A stretch of DNA of 64,000 nucleotides. Source: an uncultured Oscillospiraceae bacterium. GTDB taxonomy: Bacteria; Bacillota; Clostridia; Oscillospirales; Oscillospiraceae. Positions 50,084-58,599 of the stretch are shown here, one piece after another; the stretch's first letter is position 1, and each line of letters opens with the position of its first letter. The DNA is taken from NCBI GenBank assembly GCA_934654755.1, contig CAKUGQ010000011.1:1-64000 (forward strand). Direction: 5' to 3'. The notes below the pieces were generated by a model, which saw nothing but the letters and a program-made list of their open reading frames with translations, did no database searches and was not told the DNA's origin. The translations under genes were made by a program, and so were the position numbers.

Positions 50084-51135
50084 AGCGCCGCCTCCAGAAG
50101 CGCAAGAAGCTCCGTCCCGGTTGCGCCACGCGGGTTTGCGGCGGCGCAGGGGTCGGCAAGTGCCGCGCTTATGATAGCGTCGGATGCCTCCCGCAGCGCT
50201 TCGGGCGCAATACTGCAGGCGCGCAGTGTTTCCGGCAGCTTCAGCCGCGCACGCAGCCGCTTGAGGCAGAAGCGCAGCGCCTGAGTGCCGCTCAGCCCGC
50301 AGAATACGGCGGCCCGGCGATAGATCTCGGGGACGGATTGCAGATTGAATTGTATAACGTGAGGCAGCAGTACGGCGTTGAGCCGTCCGTGCGGTACATG
50401 GAAGCGCCCGCCGATTGCGTGGGACAGAGCATGGCACAGACCGAGCCCCGCGTTGTCGAAGGCCGCACCTGCCATTGTCGCGGCGCGATGGACCTCTGCA
50501 CGCGCAGGAAGCTCACCTGCAAAGGAGCGCGGCAGCTCGTGCAGCAGCGTTTGCAGCGCCGTCAGTGCGAAGGCATCGGAGAATACCGAGGCGCCGGTGG
50601 CTGCCAGCGCCTCCAGCGCATGGCTCACCGCATCCATGCCTGCGTCAGCCACGAGCGCCGGGGGCAGGGAGGCAAGCAGCCCGTCGTCCAGAATCGCCAG
50701 CTCCGGTCGGAGATGCGGTTCAACAAGCGGGTACTTCACGCCCTCATGCGTTACGACGGCGAAGCTCGTCACCTCCGAGCCGGTACCGGAGCTCGTCGGC
50801 ACGGCGATGAGCCGCGCCGCGCAGTCGCTCATGGCGAGCATTGCCTTGGCGCAGTCGATGGCTGAGCCGCCGCCGAGCGCGACGACCGCTTCGGGTGAGA
50901 ATTCATTTAGCCGCGTTACCCCTGCGGCGATGGTCTGTGTGTCCGGATCCGGCTGCACGCCGGAGAAAATCTCCGTTTTGGCGTTCCGACAGTGTGTCGC
51001 CAGCCGTGCGGCCGTACCGTTCCGTTCAAAAAAGGGGTCGGTTACGAGCAAAATGCGCTTTGCATCCAACGTTTCCAGACGGTTCAGCGCATCCGTGCCG
51101 AAGCACAGTGCCGTCGGCATCGAAAAGGTCTGCAT
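50080..51135 (-). CDS. eutG: Iron-containing alcohol dehydrogenase (EutG-like)
   Basis: A 351-residue group III alcohol dehydrogenase: ALGGGSAIDCAKAM, IAVPTSSGTGSEVTSFAVVT, metal-ligand segments GMDAVSHALEAL and LSHAIGGRFHVPHGRLNAVLLPHV (core GGRFHVPHGRLNAVLLPH). It reduces acetaldehyde to ethanol and recycles NADH inside the shell. It is the first gene of the operon, an unusual place. GAGGCG precedes the ATG. Confidence 0.9.
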   Translation of the reverse strand: MQTFSMPTALCFGTDALNRLETLDAKRILLVTDPFFERNGTAARLATHCRNAKTEIFSGVQPDPDTQTIAAGVTRLNEFSPEAVVALGGGSAIDCAKAMLAMSDCAARLIAVPTSSGTGSEVTSFAVVTHEGVKYPLVEPHLRPELAILDDGLLASLPPALVADAGMDAVSHALEALAATGASVFSDAFALTALQTLLHELPRSFAGELPARAEVHRAATMAGAAFDNAGLGLCHALSHAIGGRFHVPHGRLNAVLLPHVIQFNLQSVPEIYRRAAVFCGLSGTQALRFCLKRLRARLKLPETLRACSIAPEALREASDAIISAALADPCAAANPRGATGTELLALLEAAL

Positions 51136-51293
51136 GGTATCGCCTCATTTCTTTGCCGCTAGTATTTGCATTGCGCGGTAAAAAATGTACGTCGCAGAGC
51201 GCTTTTTTTCCGTCGGTGCGCACCGTTACCGCGCAGGCGGGGATTGACAGGACGACGAAAATATGAAAAAATATCGGCAAAGGAGCTGATTAC
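51136..51293. other. Divergent intergenic region upstream of the eut operon
   Basis: 158 bases between the eut operon and the zinc-ribbon gene. No consensus minus-strand promoter is evident. There is a CGGTGCGCACCG palindrome followed on the minus strand by ACGGAAAAAAAGCGC. On the plus strand TTGACA (51244-51249) has only a poor -10 (AAAAAT) at 17 bases. No paired EutV-type hairpins (AGCAANGRRGCT) could be found. Control of the operon is therefore unclear. Confidence 0.4.
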
Positions 51294-52193
51294 ATGTCCG
51301 AATTGATCGAACGTACCTGCCCGCACTGCGGCAAGTGCTTTTCCGTTCCGGCAGAGCTGACGGAGTTTTCCTGCCTGTACTGCGGCCGGCCGGTCGTATT
51401 GAAACCGGAGCCGGAGTTTTCCGATGCGCTTGCGCAGAGCGTGGCGGAACGGCTTCCGGCCGCGATTCTGGATTATCCGGAGAATTACAAGCGAATGGGC
51501 AAGGCTGACTATGCCGCGGCGTTTGCGGAATATGAGGCCGCGCAGGGGCAGCTTCTGCGCGAGCTGGATGCCTGCGTTTCCGCACAACCCGAGGCCGGCG
51601 TAACGCCTTATGTGACGGCTTTGCTTGACGGCGTGGAAGCCGCGCTGCGCGCCGACCCGCGCTTCGGCAAAAAATCCTCGCGCACCATGCTGCTCTATGC
51701 GCACAAGGCGACGCTGGCGCTGTTTTTTACTGCGCTGGCCGGACGGATGCGGCTTTCCTGCGCTCCGGCGCTGTGCGAGGAGCTGAAAACGGACTGGCTG
51801 CAGCGTTTCCCCGGCGAGGTTTGGACGCCGGGAAACTATGACGAGATTATCACGGGCTACCGCGCAAGCAAATGGTGCTTTATCACGACGGCAGTTTGCC
51901 GCGCCGAGGGGAAACCCGATGACTGCGCGGAGCTTCAGACGCTGCGGTCCTTCCGCGACGGCTGGCTGCGCCGCAGCCCCGGCGGCGAGGCGCTGATTGA
52001 GACCTATTATGCCGTCGCGCCCGGTTTGGTTGCTGCGATTGAGCTGTGTGACGCGCCGGAGAAGCGTTATGCCGAAATCCGTGCGCGCTGGCTGGATCCC
52101 TGCCTGCGGTTTTTGGCAGGCGGACAGCTTACAAGCTGCCGTGACACCTATATTTCAATGGTGGAGACACTTCGACGGCGCTATGCGCAGTAA
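51294..52193 (+). CDS. Zinc-ribbon protein with a CFI-box domain, unknown function
   Basis: A 299-residue protein. Residues 7-34 form a CPHCGKCF...CLYCGRP zinc ribbon. The middle is helical with no recognised family. Residues about 200-250 carry WCFITTAVCRAEGKPDDC, then LQTLRSFRDGWLRRS and TYYAVAPGLVAAI, which fits the CFI-box C-terminal domain of unknown role found in many bacterial proteins. There is no signal peptide. AAGGAGC precedes the ATG, and a terminator-like hairpin follows. Confidence 0.7.
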   Translation: MSELIERTCPHCGKCFSVPAELTEFSCLYCGRPVVLKPEPEFSDALAQSVAERLPAAILDYPENYKRMGKADYAAAFAEYEAAQGQLLRELDACVSAQPEAGVTPYVTALLDGVEAALRADPRFGKKSSRTMLLYAHKATLALFFTALAGRMRLSCAPALCEELKTDWLQRFPGEVWTPGNYDEIITGYRASKWCFITTAVCRAEGKPDDCAELQTLRSFRDGWLRRSPGGEALIETYYAVAPGLVAAIELCDAPEKRYAEIRARWLDPCLRFLAGGQLTSCRDTYISMVETLRRRYAQ

Positions 52194-52230
52194 AAAATCA
52201 GGAGAATTTATGAAAAAATTCTGATTTTTG
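52193..52230 (+). terminator. Terminator of the zinc-ribbon / CFI-box gene
   Basis: AAAAATCAG...CTGATTTTT arms with an inner GAATTT/AAATTC pairing and a two-base bulge, ending in TTTTTG. Confidence 0.65.
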
Positions 52231-52232
52231 TA

Positions 52233-52261
52233 TGGACAAACGATGAAAGAAATGGTATGAT
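52233..52261 (+). promoter_or_regulatory. Promoter of the SLH subtilase gene
   Basis: TGGACA (52233-52238), a 17-base spacer, TATGAT (52256-52261). The 94-base leader contains CGGAG...CTCCG and AATCGG...CCGATT hairpins of unknown role. Confidence 0.65.
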
Positions 52262-52355
52262 ATGCCCAAGGCGGAGTCTTTCTCCGAATTCTTTTATATT
52301 TTAATCGGAGTCATCCGATTGGAATAAAGATTATATGGAAGGGACGAAAACACAC

Positions 52356-55300
52356 ATGAAGAAATTCAAGGGTATCCTTGCGTTGGTTCTGGCGCTGGTT
52401 CTCGTGCTCGGCTGCTTCGGCACCGCGTTTGCACAGGACGGCACCACGAAGGACGTCAACGCAGAGGGCAAACTGAAGGGCTATCAGAGTGCTTCGTTCA
52501 AACGTGACAATGACTCGGTGTATTCTGCTGACGATGTTGTCCGTGCGATCGTTGTTCTGAAAAAGGCCCCCGCTGCCGAGGTCGCAGAGCGCGGCACCGC
52601 GAAGGCTGAGCAGTACACCGCTCAGCTCAAGCAGGAGCATGAAGTGATCTATAAGGCAATGGCAGGCATCGACTTCGAGCTTGCCTATGAGTACACCACC
52701 CTGCTCAACGGCTTCTCCTGCGACGTCGCTTACGGCGACCTCGACAAGATCGCCGCGCTGGCCGGTGTTGACGCTGTTTACATCGCCAATCACTACGCCG
52801 AGCCCGAGCTGGAGGCTCCGAAGTCCTTCTACGCCGGCCAGATTACCGGTGCAACGGGCAACGACGGCCTTGCTTCCCTCGGTTTTGAAGGCCAGGGCAC
52901 CGTTATTGCGGTCCTCGATACCGGTACATATCTGGATCATGAGGCGTTCCAGGTTTACTTCAACGAAAAGAAGATGCAGCCCAAGCTGACCGAGGCCGAC
53001 ACCGTTCGTGCGGTTGCCAACGGCAAGTATGTCAGCATGAAGGTCCCGTTCGCGTATGACTACGCAGACCGTGACGACGATGTCACCGACACCAACGGCC
53101 ACGGCACGCACTGCGCCGGTATCGCCACCGGCTACGCCTATGACGAAGACGGCCTCGTGTCCTTCATGGGCGGCGCTCCCAAGGCGCAGCTTCTTGCGAT
53201 GAAGATATTCAAGGATAACTCCGGCGGCACTTCCTCCGATATCTACTTCTTCGCGATGGAAGACGCCTACCGCCTCGGCGCCGATGTCATCAGCATGTCC
53301 ATCGGCTCGCAGAACGGCTTCAGCTACGACGCCAGCCTTGAGACGATCGTCTTCGGTAACATGTATGCCCGTCTGCAGGCTGCCGGCATCATTGTCTGCA
53401 TCGCCGCCGGCAACGAGTATTCCATGGCTCAGTTCTCCACGAAGGGTCACATCACCTCCGAGTATACCGACTACGGCACCGTTGCCGCTCCGTCGACCTA
53501 CCCCGGCGTTGTCTCCGTTGCTTCGATGGAAAACATCGGCTACCCCTACAACACCCTGAACATCTCCGACGGTGTCGTCACGATGTACTACGACCGTGAG
53601 GGCCGCTGGGCTCCCGCATTCGAGGGCAAGGAAGTTGAATATGTGATCGGCCTCGGCATCGGTACGGAAGCCGACTACGAGGGTAAGGACGTCAAGGGCA
53701 AGATCGCCGTCGTCTCCCGTGGCACTACCACCTTCCAGCAGAAGATTGACCTTGCTGCCGAAAAGGGCGCCATCGGCGTTGTTGTCGTCAACACCGCCGA
53801 GCAGATGATCTCGTTCCAGATTGAGAACGCCGCCATTCCGTCCTGCTCCGTTCCGCTGAGCGCGATGGCAAAGTTCGAGGATGACGATGACAATACCTTC
53901 GTTACCGAATACGGCCTCGTTCCGAACCCGCAGGCTTACCTGATGAGTGACTTCTCCAACTGGGGCACGACTCCGGATCTGAACATCCGCCCGACCATCA
54001 CCGGCGTTGGCGGCATGGTCTATTCCTCCGTCATCGGTGCGCCCAATGCCTATGATGTTTACTCCGGCACCTCTATGGCCTGCCCGAACATCGCCGGCAC
54101 CTTCGCAACCCTGCTCTCCGCCCTTTCCGATAAGGACGGCATCAACATCACCGATAAGGTTCAGCGCGCCGAGATCGCCAAGGCTGCACTGGAAAGCACC
54201 GGCAACATCCTGTTCGACGAGGACGGCAGAGTCTACTCCGTCCGTAAGCAGGGCACCGGCCTTGCCAATGCGTTCAACGCACTGGTCGCACTGATGAACA
54301 CCTACACGACCAACCCGATCCATGAGCTGGGCGACGATGCCGAAAAGACCGGCGTCTACACCTTCGACGTCGAGCTGGTCAACACCAGAAGCCGCGACAA
54401 TACGCTGGCTGCCGATGAGCTCATCATCAAGGACCGCCTTGAGGTTAGTAAATACCGTGAGTTCGTCAACACTCTGACCACCACCGAGGTCGACGCCGAC
54501 GTGACCTATACCGTCAAGGGTCAGGAGGTCAGCGAGATCGTTGTTCCCGCCGACGGCAAGACCGTCGTTACCGTCACCGTTACCCTGACTGAGGCGGAAA
54601 AGACGATACTCGACGCCATGTATCCCAACGGCGCTTACATCGAAGGCTATGTCGGCTTCTTTGACGAGAATGGTCGTGGCGTTCATGCCACCTTCCTCGC
54701 TTACTACGGCGACTGGACCAAGGCTTCCGTTATGGAGGCTGAGGACTGGCGCGATGCGATGGAGTATGAGTACTTCCTCGCGACCACCGTTGTTCCCACC
54801 AGCATCGGCGGCGACGGCATCCGTACCTATGCAGACTACGGCCTCACCTATCTGGACGTTATGGACATTACCACCGACGTCAGCACGGCCTACCTTGTTA
54901 CCGAGCGCTTCGGCTATCTGCTTGACTTCGCCTATGCCGGCAAGCAGACGAGCGATTTTAACTCTTTCAATGCCGTAGAGTACAACGAAAAGCACATCTC
55001 CTTCACCACCGCGCTGTCCGACGGTTCCTTCTACTATGCCGACGAGATCTACATGGCTCCGTATCTCATGCGTAACGCCAAGCAGATCAAGATGACCGTT
55101 AAGGATGCCAAGACCGGTGAAATCTATCTGATCGACACTTGGAACTATGCCAAGAAGTCCGTCTATAACGAGGACAACGGCTACTGGTCCTATACCTCCG
55201 AGTTCAGATGGGACGGCACGGATGCCCGAGGCAGATATGTTCCGACCGGTACCGAGGCAGTTGTTTCCTTCGACGTCATGCTGCCCTACAACAACACCGT

Positions 55301-56159
55301 TCAGGAGAATGTCTGGAGCTACAACGTTACCGTTGACTACACCGCTCCCGTGCTCGAGTCCGTTGAGTATGACCCGATCGCGCACACCATCACCGTCACT
55401 GCTTCCGACGATCAGTACCTCGCAACCATCTACCTGTCCAACAGCAATTATGATATCCTCGACGCCGTGAAATTCTCCGACGACGAGAAGGGTCAGAGCC
55501 ACACCGTGACCTTCGATGTCTCCAAGTTTGACTTTGAGGACATCAGTGTCATCGCGATGGACTTCGCCACCAACGAGCAGGAAGTCATTGTTGCGCCGCA
55601 CTGCTACGCTGCCGACTACTCCGATACCCCCATTACCGCATGGTACCACGAAGCCGTTGACTTTGTCACCTACTACGGCTTCATGAACGGCATCGGCGAG
55701 GGCAAGTTCGACCCGAACGGCTGCGCTTCCCGTGCCGTGGTCGCTACCGTTATCTGGCGCGCTTCTGGCTCTCCCGAGGCAAAGGGCGAGATCGAATTCA
55801 CCGACGTTCCCGAGAATGCCTGGTATTCCGAGGCGGTTGCCTGGGCCGCCGAGAATGAGATCATCCTTGGCCGCGGCGACGGAACCTTCGATCCCATGAC
55901 GCACGCGACCCGCGAGGAAGTTGCCGTCATGCTGTGGCGTGCTGTCGGCAAGAAAGCTTCTCAGCAGGATCTGAGTGAGTTCAAGGACGCCGATAAGATC
56001 AGCCCCTGGGCCGTTGATGCCATGAAGGCTATGGTCGAGCTCGGTATCTTCGTCGGTGACGAATACGGCAACCTGAACCCCCGCGAGGATCTGACCCGTG
56101 CCCAGCTCGCCATGATCATCATGCGCGCCTGTGCCGGCGAGTACGACTGCGAGAATTGA
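52356..56159 (+). CDS. Cell-surface subtilisin-like serine protease with PA insert and three SLH domains
   Basis: A 1267-residue exported S8 peptidase. The signal peptide is residues 1-26 (MKKFKGILALVLALVLVLG, cut after TAFA). An I9-type inhibitor domain follows. Catalytic residues are Asp188 (AVLDTGTYLDH), His249 (TNGHGTHCAG) and Ser573 (YSGTSMACPN). The long gap between His and Ser holds a PA domain (VSRGTTTFQQKIDLA). A Fn3-like or C5a-peptidase-like region spans about 600-1080. Three SLH repeats at about 1085-1265 (AWYHEAVDF, AWYSEAVAWA, PWAVDAMKAM) bind pyruvylated secondary cell wall polymer. ATG 52356 is chosen over 52335 for the signal peptide. It probably degrades host or dietary protein at the cell surface. 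Confidence 0.93.
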   Translation: MKKFKGILALVLALVLVLGCFGTAFAQDGTTKDVNAEGKLKGYQSASFKRDNDSVYSADDVVRAIVVLKKAPAAEVAERGTAKAEQYTAQLKQEHEVIYKAMAGIDFELAYEYTTLLNGFSCDVAYGDLDKIAALAGVDAVYIANHYAEPELEAPKSFYAGQITGATGNDGLASLGFEGQGTVIAVLDTGTYLDHEAFQVYFNEKKMQPKLTEADTVRAVANGKYVSMKVPFAYDYADRDDDVTDTNGHGTHCAGIATGYAYDEDGLVSFMGGAPKAQLLAMKIFKDNSGGTSSDIYFFAMEDAYRLGADVISMSIGSQNGFSYDASLETIVFGNMYARLQAAGIIVCIAAGNEYSMAQFSTKGHITSEYTDYGTVAAPSTYPGVVSVASMENIGYPYNTLNISDGVVTMYYDREGRWAPAFEGKEVEYVIGLGIGTEADYEGKDVKGKIAVVSRGTTTFQQKIDLAAEKGAIGVVVVNTAEQMISFQIENAAIPSCSVPLSAMAKFEDDDDNTFVTEYGLVPNPQAYLMSDFSNWGTTPDLNIRPTITGVGGMVYSSVIGAPNAYDVYSGTSMACPNIAGTFATLLSALSDKDGINITDKVQRAEIAKAALESTGNILFDEDGRVYSVRKQGTGLANAFNALVALMNTYTTNPIHELGDDAEKTGVYTFDVELVNTRSRDNTLAADELIIKDRLEVSKYREFVNTLTTTEVDADVTYTVKGQEVSEIVVPADGKTVVTVTVTLTEAEKTILDAMYPNGAYIEGYVGFFDENGRGVHATFLAYYGDWTKASVMEAEDWRDAMEYEYFLATTVVPTSIGGDGIRTYADYGLTYLDVMDITTDVSTAYLVTERFGYLLDFAYAGKQTSDFNSFNAVEYNEKHISFTTALSDGSFYYADEIYMAPYLMRNAKQIKMTVKDAKTGEIYLIDTWNYAKKSVYNEDNGYWSYTSEFRWDGTDARGRYVPTGTEAVVSFDVMLPYNNTVQENVWSYNVTVDYTAPVLESVEYDPIAHTITVTASDDQYLATIYLSNSNYDILDAVKFSDDEKGQSHTVTFDVSKFDFEDISVIAMDFATNEQEVIVAPHCYAADYSDTPITAWYHEAVDFVTYYGFMNGIGEGKFDPNGCASRAVVATVIWRASGSPEAKGEIEFTDVPENAWYSEAVAWAAENEIILGRGDGTFDPMTHATREEVAVMLWRAVGKKASQQDLSEFKDADKISPWAVDAMKAMVELGIFVGDEYGNLNPREDLTRAQLAMIIMRACAGEYDCEN

Positions 56160-56202
56160 GCTTTGCCCTTTTGATCGCAGAGCGTAATACCCTATGATCC
56201 CG

Positions 56203-56238
56203 GCGCCCTCCGCCTTGTGGCGGAGGGCGCTTTCTTTC
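56203..56238 (+). terminator. Terminator of the SLH subtilase gene
   Basis: A perfect 12-bp stem (56203-56214 with 56219-56230), TTGT loop and TTTCTTTC tail. Confidence 0.9.
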
Positions 56239-56355
56239 ATGCAGTTGCGGCGTAAGAAGAAAGCGCGTGCCGCTTAAAAATCACTAAACACAGAATATCA
56301 GTTCGTATTGACTTTGTTTCATGCGACAAAATTGCATGAATATCCAAAAATGCAT

Positions 56356-56384
56356 TTGACATTCTGCCAACACGGCACTATAAT
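56356..56384 (+). promoter_or_regulatory. Consensus promoter of glnA
   Basis: TTGACA (56356-56361), a 17-base spacer and TATAAT (56379-56384), both perfect. Confidence 0.9.
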
Positions 56385-56400
56385 TCGTTGCATAAAATCT

Positions 56401-56437
56401 GCCGGTGGAACGCTTCCGCCGGCCACATTCTTTTTCT
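56401..56437 (+). promoter_or_regulatory. Terminator-like hairpin in the glnA leader
   Basis: A 10-bp stem with one G-U pair (56401-56410 with 56414-56423), CGC loop, then CACATTCTTTTTCT. It lies between the promoter and the ribosome site, so attenuation or antitermination of glnA is possible. The T run starts a few bases after the stem, so termination may be inefficient. Confidence 0.5.
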
Positions 56438-56458
56438 GTACCGGGGAGGCCAATTGCA

Positions 56459-57790
56459 ATGTCAAAGTATACGAAGGAAGATATTATCCGCATGGTCGAG
56501 GAGGAACGCGTTGAGTTTATCCGAATGCAGTTTACGGATATTTTCGGTCAACTGAAAAACGTGACCATCACTCGCTCACAGATCCGCAAGGCGGTGAACA
56601 ACGGCGTCATGCTTGACGGCAGCTCCATTGAGGGCTTCGTGCGAATCAATGAATCCGACCAATATCTGTATCCCGATCTGGACAGCTTTACCCTGCTGCC
56701 GTGGCGCCCGGAGCAGGGCAAGACGGCACGTCTGATCTGCGACGTCTATACGACCTGTGGCGAGCCCTTTATCGGAGATCCGCGCGGCGTGCTCAAACGC
56801 GTGCTGGCACGCGCCGAGGAAAGGGGTTATTCGTTCAATGTCGGCCCCGAGTGTGAGTTTTTCCTGTTTGAGACGGATTCCGAAGGACGTCCGACCACAA
56901 AGACAGGTGATGAGGCGGGATATTTCGATCTCGGCCCGTTGGATAAGGGCGAGCGCACACGCGGCGAAATCTGCCTGGCGTTGGAGGAGATGGGTTACGA
57001 GATCGAAGCATCACACCACGAGGTTGCGGCTGGTCAGCATGAAATCGATTTCCGCTATGACAGCGCGCTGGCGGCGGCGGACAAGGTAATGACCTTCAAG
57101 CTTGCTGTCAAAACACTTGCCATGAAAAACGGCCTGCATGCCACGTTCATGCCAAAGCCGATCTTCGGGATCAACGGCTCGGGAATGCATACGAATATGT
57201 CTCTGTTCAGGGACGGAAAAAACGTGTTCTGTGACCCGTCCGATCCGCGCGGCCTTTCCAAGGAGGCATACAGCTTCATCGCCGGCCTTCTGGCGCACGT
57301 CCGCGGCATGACCGTCGTTACGAATCCGCTGGTCAACAGCTACAAACGGCTGGTGCCGGGCTATGAGGCGCCGTGTTATCTGGCGTGGAGTGCGTCCAAC
57401 CGTTCAGCGCTGATCCGTATTCCCGCCTCGCGCGGTCTGGCGACTCGTGTAGAGCTGCGCTGCCCGGATCCGGCCTGTAATCCTTATCTGGCCTTCGCCG
57501 TTTGCCTGGCAGCGGGTCTGGACGGTATTGAAAAAGGGATGACGCCTCCGCCGGAGATCACCGACAACATCTTTGCCATGAATGAGCTGCAGCGCCGTGA
57601 GCACGGGATCGAGAATCTGCCCGGCACGCTGCACGAGGCAATCGAGGCGCTGAAGTCCGATCCGGTGATCTGCGAAGCGCTCGGTGCGCACGTGTTGGCA
57701 CAATACCTGGAAGGCAAGAATCGTGAATGGGAGGAATACTGTACCCATGTCAGCGCGTGGGAGCTGGGGAAGTATCTGGTGACCTATTGA
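56459..57790 (+). CDS. glnA: Glutamine synthetase type I
   Basis: A 443-residue GSI-alpha enzyme of Gram-positive length. It shows VMLDGSSIEGF, VGPECEFFLF, ASHHEVAAGQHEIDFRY, NGSGMHTNMSLF, NPLVNSYKRLVPGYEAP and NRSALIRIP. The adenylylation Tyr loop of enterobacterial GSI-beta is absent, so control is by feedback and transcription. ATG 56459 follows GGGGAGG; the frame is open from 56405 but that part is the leader. It makes glutamine from glutamate and ammonia, the latter also released by ethanolamine breakdown. Confidence 0.96.
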   Translation: MSKYTKEDIIRMVEEERVEFIRMQFTDIFGQLKNVTITRSQIRKAVNNGVMLDGSSIEGFVRINESDQYLYPDLDSFTLLPWRPEQGKTARLICDVYTTCGEPFIGDPRGVLKRVLARAEERGYSFNVGPECEFFLFETDSEGRPTTKTGDEAGYFDLGPLDKGERTRGEICLALEEMGYEIEASHHEVAAGQHEIDFRYDSALAAADKVMTFKLAVKTLAMKNGLHATFMPKPIFGINGSGMHTNMSLFRDGKNVFCDPSDPRGLSKEAYSFIAGLLAHVRGMTVVTNPLVNSYKRLVPGYEAPCYLAWSASNRSALIRIPASRGLATRVELRCPDPACNPYLAFAVCLAAGLDGIEKGMTPPPEITDNIFAMNELQRREHGIENLPGTLHEAIEALKSDPVICEALGAHVLAQYLEGKNREWEEYCTHVSAWELGKYLVTY

Positions 57791-57852
57791 CATTCTGATT
57801 TAAACTGGAGAAAACGTGGTAAAAAAGCGAGCCTCTGTGTAAAAAATATGTG

Positions 57853-57878
57853 AAAAAGCGGCCGCCGGCCGCTTTTTC
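57853..57878 (+). terminator. Terminator of glnA
   Basis: An 11-bp stem (57853-57863 with 57867-57877), AAAAAGCGGCC and GGCCGCTTTTT arms, GCC loop; usable in both directions. Confidence 0.9.
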
Positions 57879-57881
57879 CTA

Positions 57882-57910
57882 TTGCGAAAGAATGAACCTT
57901 ACGCTATAAT
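57882..57910 (+). promoter_or_regulatory. Promoter of metV-metF
   Basis: TTGCGA (57882-57887), a 17-base spacer, TATAAT (57905-57910). Confidence 0.75.
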
Positions 57911-57954
57911 GACAGAAACGTTCCCGAACAAACCAAAAAGGAGCTGCAAAATCC

Positions 57955-58599
57955 ATGATCGTTTCCAAAAAGAAGCCGCTGGAGGCCGTGTTCTCCATGC
58001 TCGGCAATGCCAAGAAGGTCGCAATCATAGGCTGCAAGAGCTGCGCCAGCGCCTGCGCCGTCGGCGGGGAAAAGGAGTGCAACGAGATGAAGGAAGCACT
58101 CGAGGCCCGCGGCTATGAGGTCGTCGGCATCGCACTGCCCGATGAGAGCTGCCATAGAATGGTTGTCCGCCGTGAGCTTAAGCCGTTGCTGGCTGCCGAG
58201 CCGGAGGCGCTGGTCTCTATGGCCTGCGGCAGTGGCTGCCAGACCGTCGCGCAGAATGCGAAGCTGCCTGTTTACCCCGCAAACGACACGATTTTTGTCG
58301 GTCAGACCGAGCGTGTCGGCATTTTCCATGAGATGTGCCTGACCTGCGGCGATTGCGTTCTCGGCGAGACGGGCGGCATCTGCCCGATCACGAAGTGTGC
58401 CAAATCGCTGGTCAACGGCCCCTGCGGCGGCCAGAAGAACGGCAAGTGCGAGGTTGACCCGAATAACGATTGCGCGTGGATCCGGATCTACGAGCGGATG
58501 CAGGAGATCGGTCAGCTGGATCGCATGGAGAGCACGTTGGACGACCATGCAAGCCATATTCATCCGCAAAACGTCAACTTGAGGGAGGTCAGGAAATGA
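57955..58599 (+). CDS. metV: Methylenetetrahydrofolate reductase zinc/Fe-S subunit MetV
   Basis: A 214-residue Cys-rich protein with GCKSCASACAVGG, SMACGSGCQTVA, MCLTCGDCVLGETGGICPITKCAKSLVNGPCGG (core CLTCGDC and CPITKCAKSLVNGPCGG) and KCEVDPNNDCAW. This is MetV, partner of MetF in acetogens and related Clostridia, where the pair reduces methylene-THF to methyl-THF. AAAAGGAG precedes the ATG. It overlaps metF by four bases (ATGA), which supports a one-to-one complex. The electron donor partner (RnfC2 or HdrABC-MvhD) is not in the window. Confidence 0.92.
   Translation: MIVSKKKPLEAVFSMLGNAKKVAIIGCKSCASACAVGGEKECNEMKEALEARGYEVVGIALPDESCHRMVVRRELKPLLAAEPEALVSMACGSGCQTVAQNAKLPVYPANDTIFVGQTERVGIFHEMCLTCGDCVLGETGGICPITKCAKSLVNGPCGGQKNGKCEVDPNNDCAWIRIYERMQEIGQLDRMESTLDDHASHIHPQNVNLREVRK

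Noticed and set aside
52311..56240. A 1309-codon open frame on the minus strand opposite the subtilase
   Set aside because: It is the mirror of a strongly codon-biased gene with a signal peptide, catalytic triad and SLH repeats. Its own product is a low-complexity Gly/Val/Asp-rich chain with no motif or ribosome site.
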